From Chlorocebus sabaeus (lineage: Eukaryota; Chordata; Mammalia; Primates; Cercopithecidae), in the NCBI RefSeq assembly GCF_047675955.1, contig NC_132925.1, positions 21,538,688 to 21,602,687 on the forward strand: a stretch of 64,000 bases of DNA, read 5' to 3'. Each line of letters opens with the position of its first letter. Positions within the stretch are counted from its first letter, which is position 1. Of this stretch, positions 48,683 through 59,651 are shown one piece after another. The translations under genes and the position numbers were made by a program. The notes beneath the pieces were generated by a model that saw nothing but the letters and a program-made list of their open reading frames with translations, was not told where the DNA came from and made no database searches.

Positions 48683-48850
48683 ATAATTAACATTCATTGA
48701 GCGCTTTCTCTGTGCCGGGAGTTACGCCAAAGGCTTTGCAAACGTGAGCTCATTCAGTTTCCAGAATTCCTATTAAGTACCCGCCTAAGAACTACAATTC
48801 GGAGCTGGTGCCTAGTGAAGCTGAGGGGGTCGGTGGAGCCCCGCTTGGAG
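48683..48850 (+). mobile_element. MIR
   Basis: AACATTCATTGAGCGCTTTC, TCTGTGCCGGGAGTTACGCC and CGTGAGCTCATTCAGTTTCC follow the MIR 5' half and core. Confidence 0.8.
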
Positions 48851-49094
48851 GCTAAGGGCGCAATCTGTTACATATTTCATCCTATGACAAGGAGTGGCCA
48901 GAGGCAATTCTTGAATTCTGTGGGAGGCTGCAGTATATGACTAGGAAACAAATGTAATGATTGATTTCTGCTGTCTATGTATGCAAGTCACGCTAAAAAG
49001 GTTTTGTAAGATAGCTGGTTGAAGAGATTTGGAATGTCTAACAAGTTGGCAGACTAATGTTACGCAAACTGTACAAATGTGTTGGAGCCAGTCT
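48851..49094. other. Intergenic
   Basis: Nothing recognised. Confidence 0.5.
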
Positions 49095-49391
49095 TTTTTT
49101 TTTTTTTCTTGAAACGGAGTTTCGCTCTTTCACCCAGGCTGGAGTGAAGTGGCGTGGTCTCAGCTCACTGCAAACTCCGTCCCCCGGGTTCAAACGATTC
49201 TCCTGCCTCAGACTCCCGAGTAGCTGGGATTACAGGCACCCGCCGCCATGCTCGGCCAATTTTTGTATTTTTAGTAGAGATGGGATTTCACCATGTTGGC
49301 CAGGCTGGTCTTAACTCTTGACCTCAGCTGATCCAGCCGCCTCGGTCTCCCAAAGTGCTAGGATTACAGGCCTGAGCCACCGCGCCCTGCC
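49095..49391 (-). mobile_element. Alu
   Basis: Flanked by TGGAGCCAGT / TGGAACCAGT. Confidence 0.93.
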
Positions 49392-49420
49392 TGGAACCAG
49401 TATTAAGAATGAGTTAGGTG

Positions 49421-49744
49421 GCCAGACGCGGCGACTCACGCCTGTAATCCCGGTACTTTGGGAGACCGAGGTGAGTGGATCACCTGGGGTCAGGAGTTCC
49501 AGACCAGCCTGGCCAAAATGGTGAAACCCCGTCTCTACTAAAAATACAAAAATTAGCCGGGCGTGGTGGCGTGTGCCTGTAATCCCAGCTCCTTGGGAGG
49601 CTGAGGCAGGAGACTCACTTGAACTGGGGAGGCTGAGGTTGCATTTAGACAAGATCGCGCCACTGCACTCCAGCCTGGGCAAGAAGAGCCAAACTCCATC
49701 TCAAAAAAAAAAAAAAACAAAAAACAAAAACAAAAACAAAAAAG
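49421..49744 (+). mobile_element. Alu
   Basis: GGCCAGACGCGGCGACTCACG head; tail (AAAAAC)n. Confidence 0.92.
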
Positions 49745-49746
49745 GG

Positions 49747-49925
49747 AGGTCGGGCACAGCGGCTCACGCCTGTAATCCCAGCACTTTGGTGAGTCAGGAG
49801 AATCGCTTGAACCCCGGAAGCAGAGGTTGCAGTGAGCCGAGATCACACCACTGTACTCCAGCCAGGGCGACAGAGCGAGACTCCGTCTCAAAACAAACAA
49901 ACAACAACAACAAACCCCAAACAAA
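49747..49925 (+). mobile_element. Alu with large internal deletion
   Basis: CAGCACTTTGGTGAGTCAGG joins left arm to right arm, removing about 115 bp. Inserted in the tail of the preceding Alu. Confidence 0.9.
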
Positions 49926-50534
49926 ACATCTTTCGGAAATAGTCCTGGCTTCTACAAGATCCAAGGCACAGCTGAGTTTAGGTAGCCAGTGGAACCAAGA
50001 TCCATCTGAAGGAATGCAGTCCTTTTTGCTCCACAGAACCTCAGAATTTATAGTCCCTTCACAATATTTTAGAAAGATTTTGTTTTATTGTTCTTTGAAA
50101 TTACTTTTGGCCTGACTGGTTGTGTGGAAGAAATGCAGGAAACTGGGCCTTAGGGATTTTGGCTGTATTTTACTCTTTACTGGAGGGCCTTCTTGAGTTG
50201 GTATGCCAGGGTTCCTTGTAACACACTCCCATAACAAACAAATTGTGCTCAAAATGCTCTTAGAATAGGGAGAAATTTTGCAGAGAGAGACCCTTAAATG
50301 AATTTATATTATACAGTGTCATAAAGTAGAGCTTCTGACACTACATAAATTATTGCTGATTTTATCCATGCTTTCTCTTTTATCTTAGGCAAAAGGTTTA
50401 GCTACACTCTGTTCTCTTTTTATTCATTTATGGAGCAATACTGAATCAAACTTGGTGCCCTTTTCAGCCTCTGTCCCTCTAAGAACAGTGTATGCTTCCC
50501 TTCACAGTTTCTTCACCCATTTGTACATATTTCC
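49926..50534. other. Intergenic
   Basis: AT-rich; no gene or clear repeat seen. Confidence 0.45.
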
Positions 50535-50700
50535 CTGCTATATTAGTTTTCTGTAGTTGCTGTAACAAATTACTATGGACTTGGTAACAACACAGATACA
50601 TTTTTTTCTCACAGTTTTGGAGGCAGTAAGTTCAAAATTAGTATCACTAGGCTGAAATCAAGGTATCTGTGTGCTCTCAGGATCAAGGATCTAAGGGAGA
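50535..50700 (-). mobile_element. MLT1-like LTR end
   Basis: ATTAGTTTTCTGTAGTTGCT, CTCACAGTTTTGGAGGCAGT; related to 5176. Confidence 0.55.
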
Positions 50701-50744
50701 ACCTGTTCCTTGCTCTTCCAAGTTCCACTCATCTAAACTACTCT

Positions 50745-50845
50745 TGAATTCCTAACCCATAGAAACTGTTAGATTATAAATGTTTGTTGTTTTAAGCTAT
50801 GTTTTGGGGAGTAATTTGTTAACATAGAAATAGGTAATATAGGCG
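50745..50845 (+). mobile_element. LTR 3' end in opposite orientation
   Basis: CCCATAGAAACTGTTAGATT, TGTTTGTTGTTTTAAGCTAT and GGAGTAATTTGTTAACATAG are a sense MaLR-type terminus. Confidence 0.5.
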
Positions 50846-50946
50846 GTAAGGAAAAATTGACAATGGGGACTTGGTGAATGGTGGTATCATTTGTCAAGAG
50901 AGAATAGACAAGAGGAAGGAAGTAGGTTTGTCAGGAAAAGGGTTAA

Positions 50947-51238
50947 TTTTTTTTTTTTTTTTTTTTTGAGACTTGTTGCCCAGGCTGGAGTACAATGGCA
51001 TGATCTTGGCTCACCACAATTTCTGCCTCCTGGGTTCAAGTGATTCTCCTGCCTCTGCCTCCCAAGTAGCTGGGATTACAGGCATGCTCCACCACGCCCA
51101 GCTAATTTTGTATTTTTAATAGAGACGGGGTTTTTCTATGTTGGTCAGGCGGGTCTCGAACTGCTGACCTCAGGTGATCCACCTGCCTCGGCCTCCCAAA
51201 GTGCTGGGATTACAGGCATGAACCGCTGCACCCAGCCT
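50947..51238 (-). mobile_element. Alu with 14-bp target duplication
   Basis: AAAGGGTTAATTTT on both sides; T20 run. Confidence 0.94.
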
Positions 51239-51349
51239 GAAAGGGTTAATTTTGAAAAGGCTGGGTTCAAGATGCTGATAGGGATATTAAGGTACAACTG
51301 TGTAGTGGGAAGTTAAACATGTTCAGAAGAGTGTTTGTAATATGATTTA

Positions 51350-51653
51350 TTTTATTTTTTATTTTTTATTTTTTTGAGATAGGGTCTCACTTTGGCTCCA
51401 GGCTAAAGTGCAGTGGCACGATCAGGGTTCACTGCAGTCTCTACCTCCTGGGCTCAAGTGATCATCCCATCTCAGCCCCGTGAAGAGCTGGGACTGTAGG
51501 TGTCTGCCACCATGGCGAGCTAATTTTTTGTATTTTTAGTGGAGATGGGGTTTCACCATGTTGCCCAGGCAGGTCTTGAACTGGACTCAAATGAGCAGCC
51601 TACCTCAGCCTTCCAAAGTGCTGGGATTACAAGCGTGAGCTACCATGCCCAGC
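51350..51653 (-). mobile_element. Alu, old, with (TTTTA)n tail
   Basis: GAGATAGGGTCTCACTTTGG to CCATGCCCAGCC. Confidence 0.9.
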
Positions 51654-51871
51654 CAAGGATATATTTTAGTAGTAATGAACTTATGGTGACAGAATATGTG
51701 AGATAATATCACCTACTGTCACAAGCTGGCTTCTGTGGAAACAGTTACTGAGACTGACTTTGGGGTTCAAGATATTTGTTACAGATCAAGTCTTGTGAAA
51801 GGAAGGGGGAGAAAACAGTGTTAGGCAGAGAAAGAAGTCGTATACATTACAGACCCAACTAAACCTCAGTC

Positions 51872-51983
51872 AGGCCATGTATGCTGGCTTATGCCTGTAA
51901 TTCCAGCACTTTGGGAGGCCGAGGCGGGAGGATTGCTTGAGCACAGGAGTTTGAGGCTGAAGTGAGCTATGATTGTGCCACTG
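51872..51983 (+). mobile_element. Alu, internally deleted
   Basis: Left arm joined to CTGAAGTGAGCTATGATTGT; flanked by ACCTCAGTCA / ATCTCAGTCA. Confidence 0.88.

Positions 51984-52014
<31 letters not shown>
51984..52014 (+). repeat. (AATC)n microsatellite
   Basis: About seven AATC units replacing an Alu tail. Confidence 0.92.
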
Positions 52015-52016
<2 letters not shown>

Positions 52017-52333
52017 TCAGTCAACCCTGCCAGGAACTATGGAACAATTATTGTTTGTTGGAGTGTTCTGTGTTGGGCTAAATGGTGAAGCCTCTTTATA
52101 CTTCTACCTTATTCAGTCACCACATGGGGGCTGCCCCAGGGAGGTCACGACCTCAAGTGAGGGGGTACTCAGCAGCTGAGCCAGGCCCTACTGATAGCTG
52201 GAGGATGCTGCTGCCCATGCTGCCCACTGTGAGGCAGCAAGCCCTTGCTTGAAGGGGGATCTGGATAGTATGTTTCTGTGTCTACCACCCCTAGAAATGG
52301 TGCCTAGAGTAAGTCATCAAAAAAGAATCAGGA

Positions 52334-52510
52334 TAGCTGGGCGTAGTGACAGGCAACTATAATCCCAGCTACTCAGGAGACTGTGGCAGGAGAATCACTT
52401 AAACCAGGGAATTGGAGTTTGCATTGAGGTGAGATCACATGACTGCACTGCAGACTGGGTGACAGAGTGAGACTCCATCTCAAAAAAAAAAAAAAAGAAA
52501 GAAAAAAAGA
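52334..52510 (+). mobile_element. Alu right-arm fragment
   Basis: GCTGGGCGTAGTGACAGGC to an A-rich tail with AAAGAAAG. Confidence 0.87.
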
Positions 52511-52867
52511 ATCAGGAAATACTAATATTTAAAGGATAGGTGAATGGAGGAAAATAATAAATTGAAGGAGGCTGAGCAGATGAGGTCAAAGAAGATAGAG
52601 ATCCATAACAGTAACCTCATAGAAATTTATGGAAGTGTCTTAACAGTGCTAAAAGTCACATAAAGTTCAAGTAAGACAATTTCGGAAATGTATAAACATG
52701 AATGCCTTTGCAGTGACTTAAGTGTGAGTCTGGTGTTTCCTTCTAAAAATACTGCCTTCTCAAGTGTGGAAAGGATTCTATCTTTTTCGACTTTACCACC
52801 ATAGTTCTCTGAAGGCTTGCAATCCTGAATCAGGCTTGACTTCAGAAAGTGCTTTAAAAGGGAGGCC
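52511..52867. other. Intergenic
   Basis: No feature recognised; ends in the AAAAGGGAGGCC target of the next Alu. Confidence 0.45.
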
Positions 52868-53153
52868 GGCCGGGCGCGGTGGCTCACGCCTGTAATCCCA
52901 GCACTTTGGGAGGCCGAGGCGGGCGGATCACGAGGTCAGGAGATCGAGACCATCCTGGCTAACACGGTGAAACCCCGTCTCTACTAAAAAATACAAAAAA
53001 CTAGCCGGGCGAGGTGGCGGGCGCCTGTAGTCCCAGCTACTTGGGAGGCTGAGGCAGGAGAATGGCGGGAACCCGGGAGGCGGAGCTTGCAGTGAGCCGA
53101 GATTGTACCACTGCACTCCAGCCTGGGCCACAGAGCGAGACTCTGTCTCAGAA
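52868..53153 (+). mobile_element. AluY, Old World monkey type
   Basis: CTAGCCGGGCGAGGTGGCGG middle and a nearly CpG-intact body. Tail (AAAT)n; AAAAGGGAGG duplicated on both sides. Confidence 0.94.
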
Positions 53154-53154
53154 A

Positions 53155-53189
<35 letters not shown>

Positions 53190-53190
53190 A
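53152..53190 (+). repeat. (AAAT)n microsatellite
   Basis: About nine AAAT/AATA units. Confidence 0.92.
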
Positions 53191-53195
53191 AGGGA

Positions 53196-53484
53196 GGCCG
53201 GGCGCAGTGGCTCATGCCTGATATCCCAGCACTTTGGGAGGCCGAGGTGGGTGGATCAGGAGTTCAAGATAAGCCTGGCCAACATGGCGAAACCCCATCT
53301 CTACTAAAAATTCAAAAAAATTAGCCAGGCATGGTGGTGGGTGCCTGTAATCTCAGCTACTTGGGAGGCTGAGGCAGGAGAATCACTTGAACCCAGGAGG
53401 TGGAGGTTGCAGGAAGCTGAGATCAGTCACTGCACTCCAACCTGGGTGACAAGAGTATGACTCCATCTCAAAAAATAAATAAAT
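53196..53484 (+). mobile_element. Alu
   Basis: Adjoins the previous copy through the duplicated target; tail (AAAT)n. Confidence 0.92.
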
Positions 53485-53692
53485 AAAAACTCTAAATCTA
53501 ATCAAGTCTTTATATCTAACTACTACAGTAACTTTCCCTGTAGGAAATACAGGTGACAGAGGAGGAACATGTGAAATGACCCCAGAGGGATGCAGTTGGC
53601 AAAATCTAGTGTTTGAGAAACAGAATAAATAAATTTTTCCAACAACATGTGAATTGAAAGGAGAGATAGATATTAAAATGTATAGACAAGGG

Positions 53693-53993
53693 GTGGGCAC
53701 AGTGGCTCACGCCTGTAATCCCAGCACTTTGGGAGGCCTGGTGAGGGAATCACATGAGGTCAGGAGTTTGAGAGCAGCCTGGCCAACATGGTGAAACCCC
53801 ACCTCTACTAAAAATACAAAATTACCCAGGCATGGTGGCAGGTGCCTGTAGTCCCAGCTACTTGGGAGGCTGAGGCAGGAGAATCACTTGAACCTGGGAG
53901 GGAGATTTGCAGTGAGCCGAGACTGCACGACTGCACTCCATCCAGCCTGGAGGACAGAGTAAAACTCTGTCTCAAAAAAACAACAAAAAACCC
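53693..53993 (+). mobile_element. Alu
   Basis: GGTGGGCACAGTGGC head, AACAAAAAACCCC tail. Confidence 0.92.
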
Positions 53994-54080
53994 CACCTAT
54001 AGACAGGACTAGCTACATAAATAATTTGCAGGGCTCAATGTAAAATGAAAGTGTGAGGTCCCTTTTTCAAAGACCTAGAA

Positions 54081-54375
54081 GGCCGGGTGCGGTGGCTCAT
54101 GCCTGTAATCCCAGCACTTTGGGAGGCTGAGGCGGGCAGGTCATGAGGTCAGGAGTTCGCCACCAGCCTGACCAATATCGTGAAACCCCATCTCTACTAA
54201 AAATACAAAAATTAGCTGGGTGTGGTGGGGGCGCCTGTAGTCTCAGCTACTCAGAAGGCTGAAGCAGAATTACCTGAACCCAGGAAACAGAGGTTGCAGT
54301 GAGCTGAGATCGCACCACTGCATTCCAGCCTGGTGACAGAGCGAGACTCTGTCTCAAAAAAAAAAAAAAAAAAAG
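54081..54375 (+). mobile_element. Alu
   Basis: GGCCGGGTGCGGTGG head, A19 tail. Confidence 0.93.
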
Positions 54376-55112
54376 CTAGAAAAAGGTGCTATTAAAGATG
54401 CCAAAATATAAGGCATTTTCCTTTATTCTGAGATCTCTCTCTCCACTTTTCATAGTATTTTTTCATTTGTTATTTAACATCATGTTTTTTCAGGTGAGGA
54501 CATTTACTCAGCCAGTGCAGGACTCACTGGTATCCAGGGGCCATAGGTGATTTGATGCACCCACATGGCCCACCAGCTGTTGAGTTCCCCCTCCAGCCAG
54601 CCACTGGACCAACATGCAGTGCCCTGGCTGGGGGCAGGAAAGTCTAACCAACCATTTCATTCCACTATCCTCCTGGCCAAACCCACAGAGGACAGGTAAC
54701 CCCCCCTTGGATGTGTTTCGTACTTGGATCTGGGGTGGGCATCAAGTCATTTGCAGAATGTATGATGGTGCTGCCAGCTTGGGAGAAGGAGGAGGGCAGC
54801 CATAGTAATGGAGGGGAGGGGAAAGATAGGCTATTGTCAGGGAACTGCAGACTCAGCCTGTGGAGGCAGCTGGGAAAGCAGCAGAAAGCGGGACTGCACG
54901 TTAGCTGAGACACCAGCCCTAGGCACATGTTCTATTATTCTCTTGTACTACTTCACTGATAAAACACAAAATTAAAGATAGAATTAGACTTTCAAGACAG
55001 CAACTGCAGAAAATTAAACCTCAAATATGGGATCCTGCTTAGCACAGTGTCCTATGCAACTGCACTGGTCACACAACTTGAAGCTGGCTCTGCCTTTAGA
55101 TTACAAGAAATT
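54376..55112. other. Intergenic, non-Alu
   Basis: About 740 nt of moderately GC-rich sequence at 54500-54930; may be LTR-derived but I cannot name it. The open frames here lack any recognisable domain. Confidence 0.4.
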
Positions 55113-55424
55113 TGGGCAGGGTGTGGTGGTTCATGCCTATAATCCCAGCACTTTGGGAGGACAAGGCCAGAGGATAGCTTGAGGCCAGGAATTTGAGACC
55201 AGACTGGTCAACCTAGAGAGACTTTGTTACTACAAAATCTAAAAAAAAATTTAGCTGGGCATGGTGGTGCATGCCTGTAGTCCCAGCTACTTGGGAGGCT
55301 GAGGTGGGAGGATCGCTTGAACTCAGGAGTTTGAGGCTGCAGTGAGATGTGATTGTACCACTGCACTCCAGTCTGGGTGACAGAGCAAGATCCTGTCTCA
55401 GGAAAAAAAAAAAAAAAAAAAAAA
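55113..55424 (+). mobile_element. Alu
   Basis: GGGCAGGGTGTGGTGG head, A23 tail. Confidence 0.92.
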
Positions 55425-55639
55425 TTTAGTGACTTTATTAACCAGTTACAATGTATGGATTTCATTTAAGCCCTGCTTAAATAAGCTGGACAGACCTGGG
55501 GTAATTAGAGTACTTACTGGATTTTTGTTATTAAGATTTACTGTTAATTTTTTAGGTTTATGATTGTACTGTGGCTATTTTTCAGTTATTTTTTCAAAGT
55601 ACACACTAAATATATTTACAGATGAAATAACATGTCTGA

Positions 55640-55936
55640 GCTGGGCATGATGGCTCATGCTTGTAATGTCAGCACTTTGGGAGGCTGAGGTGGCTGGATC
55701 ACTTCAGGTCAGGAGTTTGAGACCAGCCTGACCAACATGGTGAAACCCCATCTCTACTAAAAAAATACAAAATTAGCCAGGTGTGATGGTGCATACCTGT
55801 GATCCTAGTTACTTGGGAAGCTGGGGCAAAAGAATTGCTTGAACCTGGGAGGTGGAAGTTGCAGTGAGCCATGATCACGGCCATTGTACTCCAGCCTGGG
55901 CAACAAGCGAAACTCCGTCTCAAAAAAAAAAAGAAG
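55640..55936 (+). mobile_element. Alu
   Basis: GCTGGGCATGATGGC head. Confidence 0.92.
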
Positions 55937-55999
55937 TAATATATCTGAGATTTGCCATAAAATAATCTGAAGGTGGAGTTAGTGGGTGTGATAATTAAT

Positions 56000-56605
56000 A
56001 TTTGATATCAAATTGATTGGATTGACAGATGCTTAGATGCTGAATCATTGTTTCTAGGTGTGTCTGTGAGGGTGTTTCCAGAGGAGATTGACTTGTGAGT
56101 CAGTGGACTGAGAAGGAAAGACTCACCCTCAAGGTGGGCAGGCATCATCCAATCAACTGGCCCAACTAGGACAAAACAGGCAGAAAAAGGGGGATACTCA
56201 GCACATACTGCTTTCTTTCTCTTGCTGCCTTCTCAAGTGGGATGCCATCTTTCTTCTGCCCTTGCACATCGTACTCCAGGTTCTTTGGGTTTTGGACTCT
56301 GAAACTTGCACCAGCAGCCTCTCAGGGACCCTTAGGCCTTCAGCCACAGATTGGGGACTACACTTTTGTCTTTCCTAGTTCTAAGGCTTTTGGACTGGAA
56401 TGAAGCCACCAGCTTTTCTGGTTCTCCAGTTTTTGGACACCCTGTTAGTGGGACTTCTTCACCTTTGTGATTGTGTAAGCCAATTCCCCCTAATAAAATC
56501 CCCATATATCTATATCTATGTATCTCTCTCTATATATATATAGATATATAGGTATAGATCTCTCCTATTGGTTCTGGCCCTCTGGAGAACCCTGACTAAT
56601 ACTGT
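56000..56605 (+). mobile_element. ERV LTR with poly(A) signal
   Basis: Starts with TTGATTGGATTGA-like text and GTGTGTCTGTGAGGGTG; AATAAA at 56492-56497; ends GGAGAACCCTGACTAATAC. A TATATC microsatellite (56504-56560) sits in R/U5. Confidence 0.65.
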
Positions 56606-56632
56606 GTGTAAGTCATTTATGAAAAATGATTC

Positions 56633-56911
56633 GTGGGTAGGATAGCTCATTCCTGTAATGCCAGTGATTTGGGAGGCTGAGGTGGGAGAACTGCTTTAAG
56701 CCAGGAGTTCAAGATGAGCCTGGGCAACATGGTGAGACTCATCTCTACAAAAAATTTTAAAAATTAGCTGGGCATGTGGTACATGCCTGTAGTCCTAGGC
56801 ACTTGGGAGACTGAGGTGGGATGATTGCTTGAGCCGAAGAACTGCAGGCTGCACTGGAGCTAAGATCATACACTCTAGCCTAGACAACAGAATGAGACCT
56901 TGTCTCTAAAA
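56633..56911 (+). mobile_element. Alu, shares a block with the next copy
   Basis: Old copy. Its last 60 bp recur almost exactly at 57067-57126. Confidence 0.85.
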
Positions 56912-56969
56912 AGAAAGAAAGAAAGAGAGAGAGAGAGAAAGAAAAGGAAGGAAGAAAGGAAGGAAGGAA
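56912..56969 (+). repeat. Purine microsatellite (GAAA)n/(GA)n/(GGAA)n
   Basis: Uninterrupted A/G run of about 58 bp. Confidence 0.9.
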
Positions 56970-57126
56970 GGGCTAGGCATGGTGCCTCACGCCTGTAATC
57001 CTAGCACTATGGGATGCTGAGGCGGGCGGATCACTTGAGGTCAGGAGTTTGAGACCAGCCTGGCCACACTGGAGCTAAGATCATACACTCTAGCCTAGAC
57101 AACAGAATGGAACCTTGTCTCTAAAA
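56970..57126 (+). mobile_element. Chimeric Alu
   Basis: Head GGCTAGGCATGGTGCC like the Alu at 57183, tail block like the Alu at 56633, joined at TGGCCACACTGG. Confidence 0.85.
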
Positions 57127-57182
57127 ATAAATAAATAAATAAATACATACATACATACATACATATTTAAATAAATAAATAA
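57127..57182 (+). repeat. (AAAT)n and (ACAT)n microsatellite
   Basis: AATAAATAAATAAATA then ATACATACATACATACAT, then AAAT again. Confidence 0.92.
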
Positions 57183-57462
57183 AGGGCTAGGCATGGTGGC
57201 TCATGCCTGTAATCCTAGCACTTTGGGAGGCCGAGGCGGGAGCATCACTTGAGGTCAGGAATTTGAGACCAGCCTGGCCAACAGGGTGAAACCCCATCGC
57301 TACTAAAAATACAAAAATTAGCTGGTCATGGTGGCACACACCTGTAATCCCAGCTACTTGGGAGGCTGAGGCAGAATTGCTTGAACCGGTAGGCAGAGGT
57401 TGCAATGAGCTGAGAGCGCACCATTGCACTCCAGCCTGGGCAACAAGAGTGAAACTGTGTCT
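57183..57462 (+). mobile_element. Alu with G-rich tail
   Basis: Normal body to GTGAAACTGTGTCTAG, then the tail is G-rich purine instead of A. Confidence 0.9.
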
Positions 57463-57562
57463 AGGGAAGGGAAGGGAGGGGGAAGGGGGGGGAGGGGAGG
57501 GGAGGGGGATGGGGGGAGGGGAGGGGAGGGGGGAGGGGGGAGGGGAGGGGAGGGAAGGGAGA
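57463..57562 (+). repeat. G-rich purine tract (GGGGA)n
   Basis: About 100 bp almost purely G and A with many runs of 4-9 G; one T in GGGGGATGGGG. High G-quadruplex potential. Confidence 0.93.
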
Positions 57563-57770
57563 TGGTGGCCAGAAGTGGGTAATGGTTGAAGCTGGATATT
57601 AGGTACTAGGGTTTGTTAAAATAGTCTCTATATTATTATATACTTTTAAACTACTTTTCCATGATAAAAAGTTTCAAACAATTATTATGTGTCTTGGGAT
57701 TAATTTATGTCCCACAATTCAGTCCTGAAAAATAAAGTAAGCACCACTTGTATTACTTTGTAATTAAAAA
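57563..57770. other. Intergenic
   Basis: Nothing recognised. Confidence 0.45.
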
Positions 57771-58560
57771 AATACGGGAAAAAAAATCCCCATACTTATA
57801 GCAGCTGTATTCATAATAGACACGGGGAACAGCTTAGGTGCCCATCAATAGGTGAATATATAAGCAAACTATAATACATATCAATGTACTACTACTTAAC
57901 AATAAAGTAGAATGAACTGTTTATTTACACGACATGGATGAGTCTTAGACATTATATTAATTGAAAGACTTACATTAAAAGTACAAGCCATAGGATTCCA
58001 TATATATCAAATTCTACATCATGCAAAATAACCTATGGTGGGGGAAAAAATCAGAACACTGGTTGCCTTTATCTAGAAGGGAAGGACTAACTGGAAAGGG
58101 GTAGGAGGGACCTTCCCATGTGAATAATAATTTTCTGTATCTTTTTTTTTTTTGAGAAGGAGTTTCACTCTTGTTGCCCAAGCTGGAGTACAATGGTGTA
58201 GTCTCGACTCACTGCAACCTCTGCCTCCCAGCTTCAAGCGATTCTCCTGCCTCAGCCTCCCAGGTTGCTGGGATAACAGGCACCCGCCACCAGGCCCAGT
58301 TAATTTTCGTATTTTTAGTAGAGACTGGGTTTCACCATGTTGGCCAGCCTGGTCTCGAACTCCTAGCCTCACGTGATCCACCAGCCTCGGCCTCTCAAAG
58401 TGCTGGGATTACAGGTGTGAGACACTGCACCCGGCCAGTTTTCTATATCTTGATGAGTTTTAGTTTAATAATACAGTTTGTCAAACTCAGGGGATGCTCA
58501 TTTAAGATTTGAAAATTTCAGTGTATGTAAATTTTACTTCAGCAGAAAGGAAACTAAATA
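57771..58560 (+). mobile_element. Old L1M 3' region, interrupted by Alu
   Basis: GCAGCTGTATTCATAATAGA, GGTGCCCATCAATAGGTGAA and GGATTCCATATATATCAAAT, then after the Alu GAAAATTTCAGTGTATGTAA. Confidence 0.75.
58141..58436 (-). mobile_element. Alu, full length
   Basis: Flanked by TTTTCTGTATCT / TTTTCTATATCT. Confidence 0.93.
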
Positions 58561-58635
58561 AATATTGAACACTAGTTAATGAAATACATGCTGAAGTATT
58601 TAGGGAGAGATGTATTTGTCCACTAAAAAACATAG

Positions 58636-58930
58636 TGGGCCCAGTGCGGCACTTTGGGAGGCTGAGGTGGGTGGATGACTTGAGTCCAGGAGTTGGAGAC
58701 CAGCCTGAGGAACATGATGAAACCTTATCTCTACAAAAAATACAAAAATTAGCCAGGTGTGGTGGTGTATACCTACAGTCCCAGCTACTTGGGAGGCTGA
58801 GGTGGGAGGATGGCTTGAGCCCAGAAGAGGAGGTTTTAGTGAGCCAAGATCGCAAGATCGTGCCACTGCACTCCAGCCTGGGTGACAGAGCCAGACCTCT
58901 GTGTCATAACAAAAAAAAAAAAAAAAAAAA
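58636..58930 (+). mobile_element. Alu with head deletion
   Basis: GCCCAGTGCGGCACTTTGGG skips the TGTAATCCC segment; A23 tail. Confidence 0.9.
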
Positions 58931-58980
58931 GGCACCACCATAAATGACTGATAAATGACTGATGTATGGATAGATGGATA

Positions 58981-59277
58981 CAAAAATTAGCTGGGTGTGG
59001 GCCGGGTGCAGTGGCTCATGCCTGTAATCCCAGCACTTTGGGAGACCAAGGCAGGTGCATCACGAGGTCAGGAGATCGAGACCATCCTGGCAAACACGGT
59101 GAAACCCCATCTCTACTAAAAATACAAAAAAATTAGCCAGGCGTGGTGGCCGGCGCCTGTAGTCCCAGCTACCTTAGAGGCTGAGGCAGAATGGCGTGAA
59201 CCCAGGAGGCGGAGCTTGCAGTGAACCCAGATCGCGCCACTGCACTCCAGCCTGGGCGACAGAGCGAGACTCCATCT

Positions 59278-59319
<42 letters not shown>

Positions 59320-59485
59320 AACTAGATGTTATGGCATGTTCCCTGTAGTCCTAGCTACTCAGGGGCCTGATTTGGGAGGATCACTTGAGCCCAGGAGGCA
59401 GAAGTTGCAGTGAGCCTTAATTACACCACTGTACTCCAGCCTAGGTGATAGAGTCAGACCCTGTCTCCCCAATCACCCCCAAAAC
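58981..59485 (+). mobile_element. Alu split by a younger Alu
   Basis: Outer piece CAAAAATTAGCTGGGTGTG (58981-58999) resumes at 59318 with AATTAACTAGATGTTATGGC, showing duplicated target around the inner Alu. Confidence 0.85.
58999..59317 (+). mobile_element. Young Alu with A39 tail
   Basis: GGGCCGGGTGCAGTGGCTCA head and an uninterrupted A run at 59279-59317. Confidence 0.93.
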
Positions 59486-59651
59486 ATAGAATCAAAGTGT
59501 AGGTAAATGAATGTTCATTGCACAATTGTTCGAATTTTTATGTATGTTTGAAATTTTTCCTATTACTCAGGGAAAATAAAGGGAGACATCTTCTGGAAGA
59601 AATTGGTATTACTGATTGACTCAGAAAGGCAAGTGCAAGAAAACATGGTGG

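Larger units (their letters stand above)
51720..52320 (+). mobile_element. Probable ERV LTR interrupted by an Alu
   Basis: GATAGCTGGAGGATGCTGCT and TTGAAGGGGGATCTGGATAG look like LTR text; the block resumes either side of 51872-52016. Family not assigned. Confidence 0.4.

Noticed and set aside
54614..54928. Open frames on both strands in the GC-richer 54.5-54.9 kb block
   Set aside because: No domain, no splice-consistent extension and no CpG island; overlap on both strands suggests chance.
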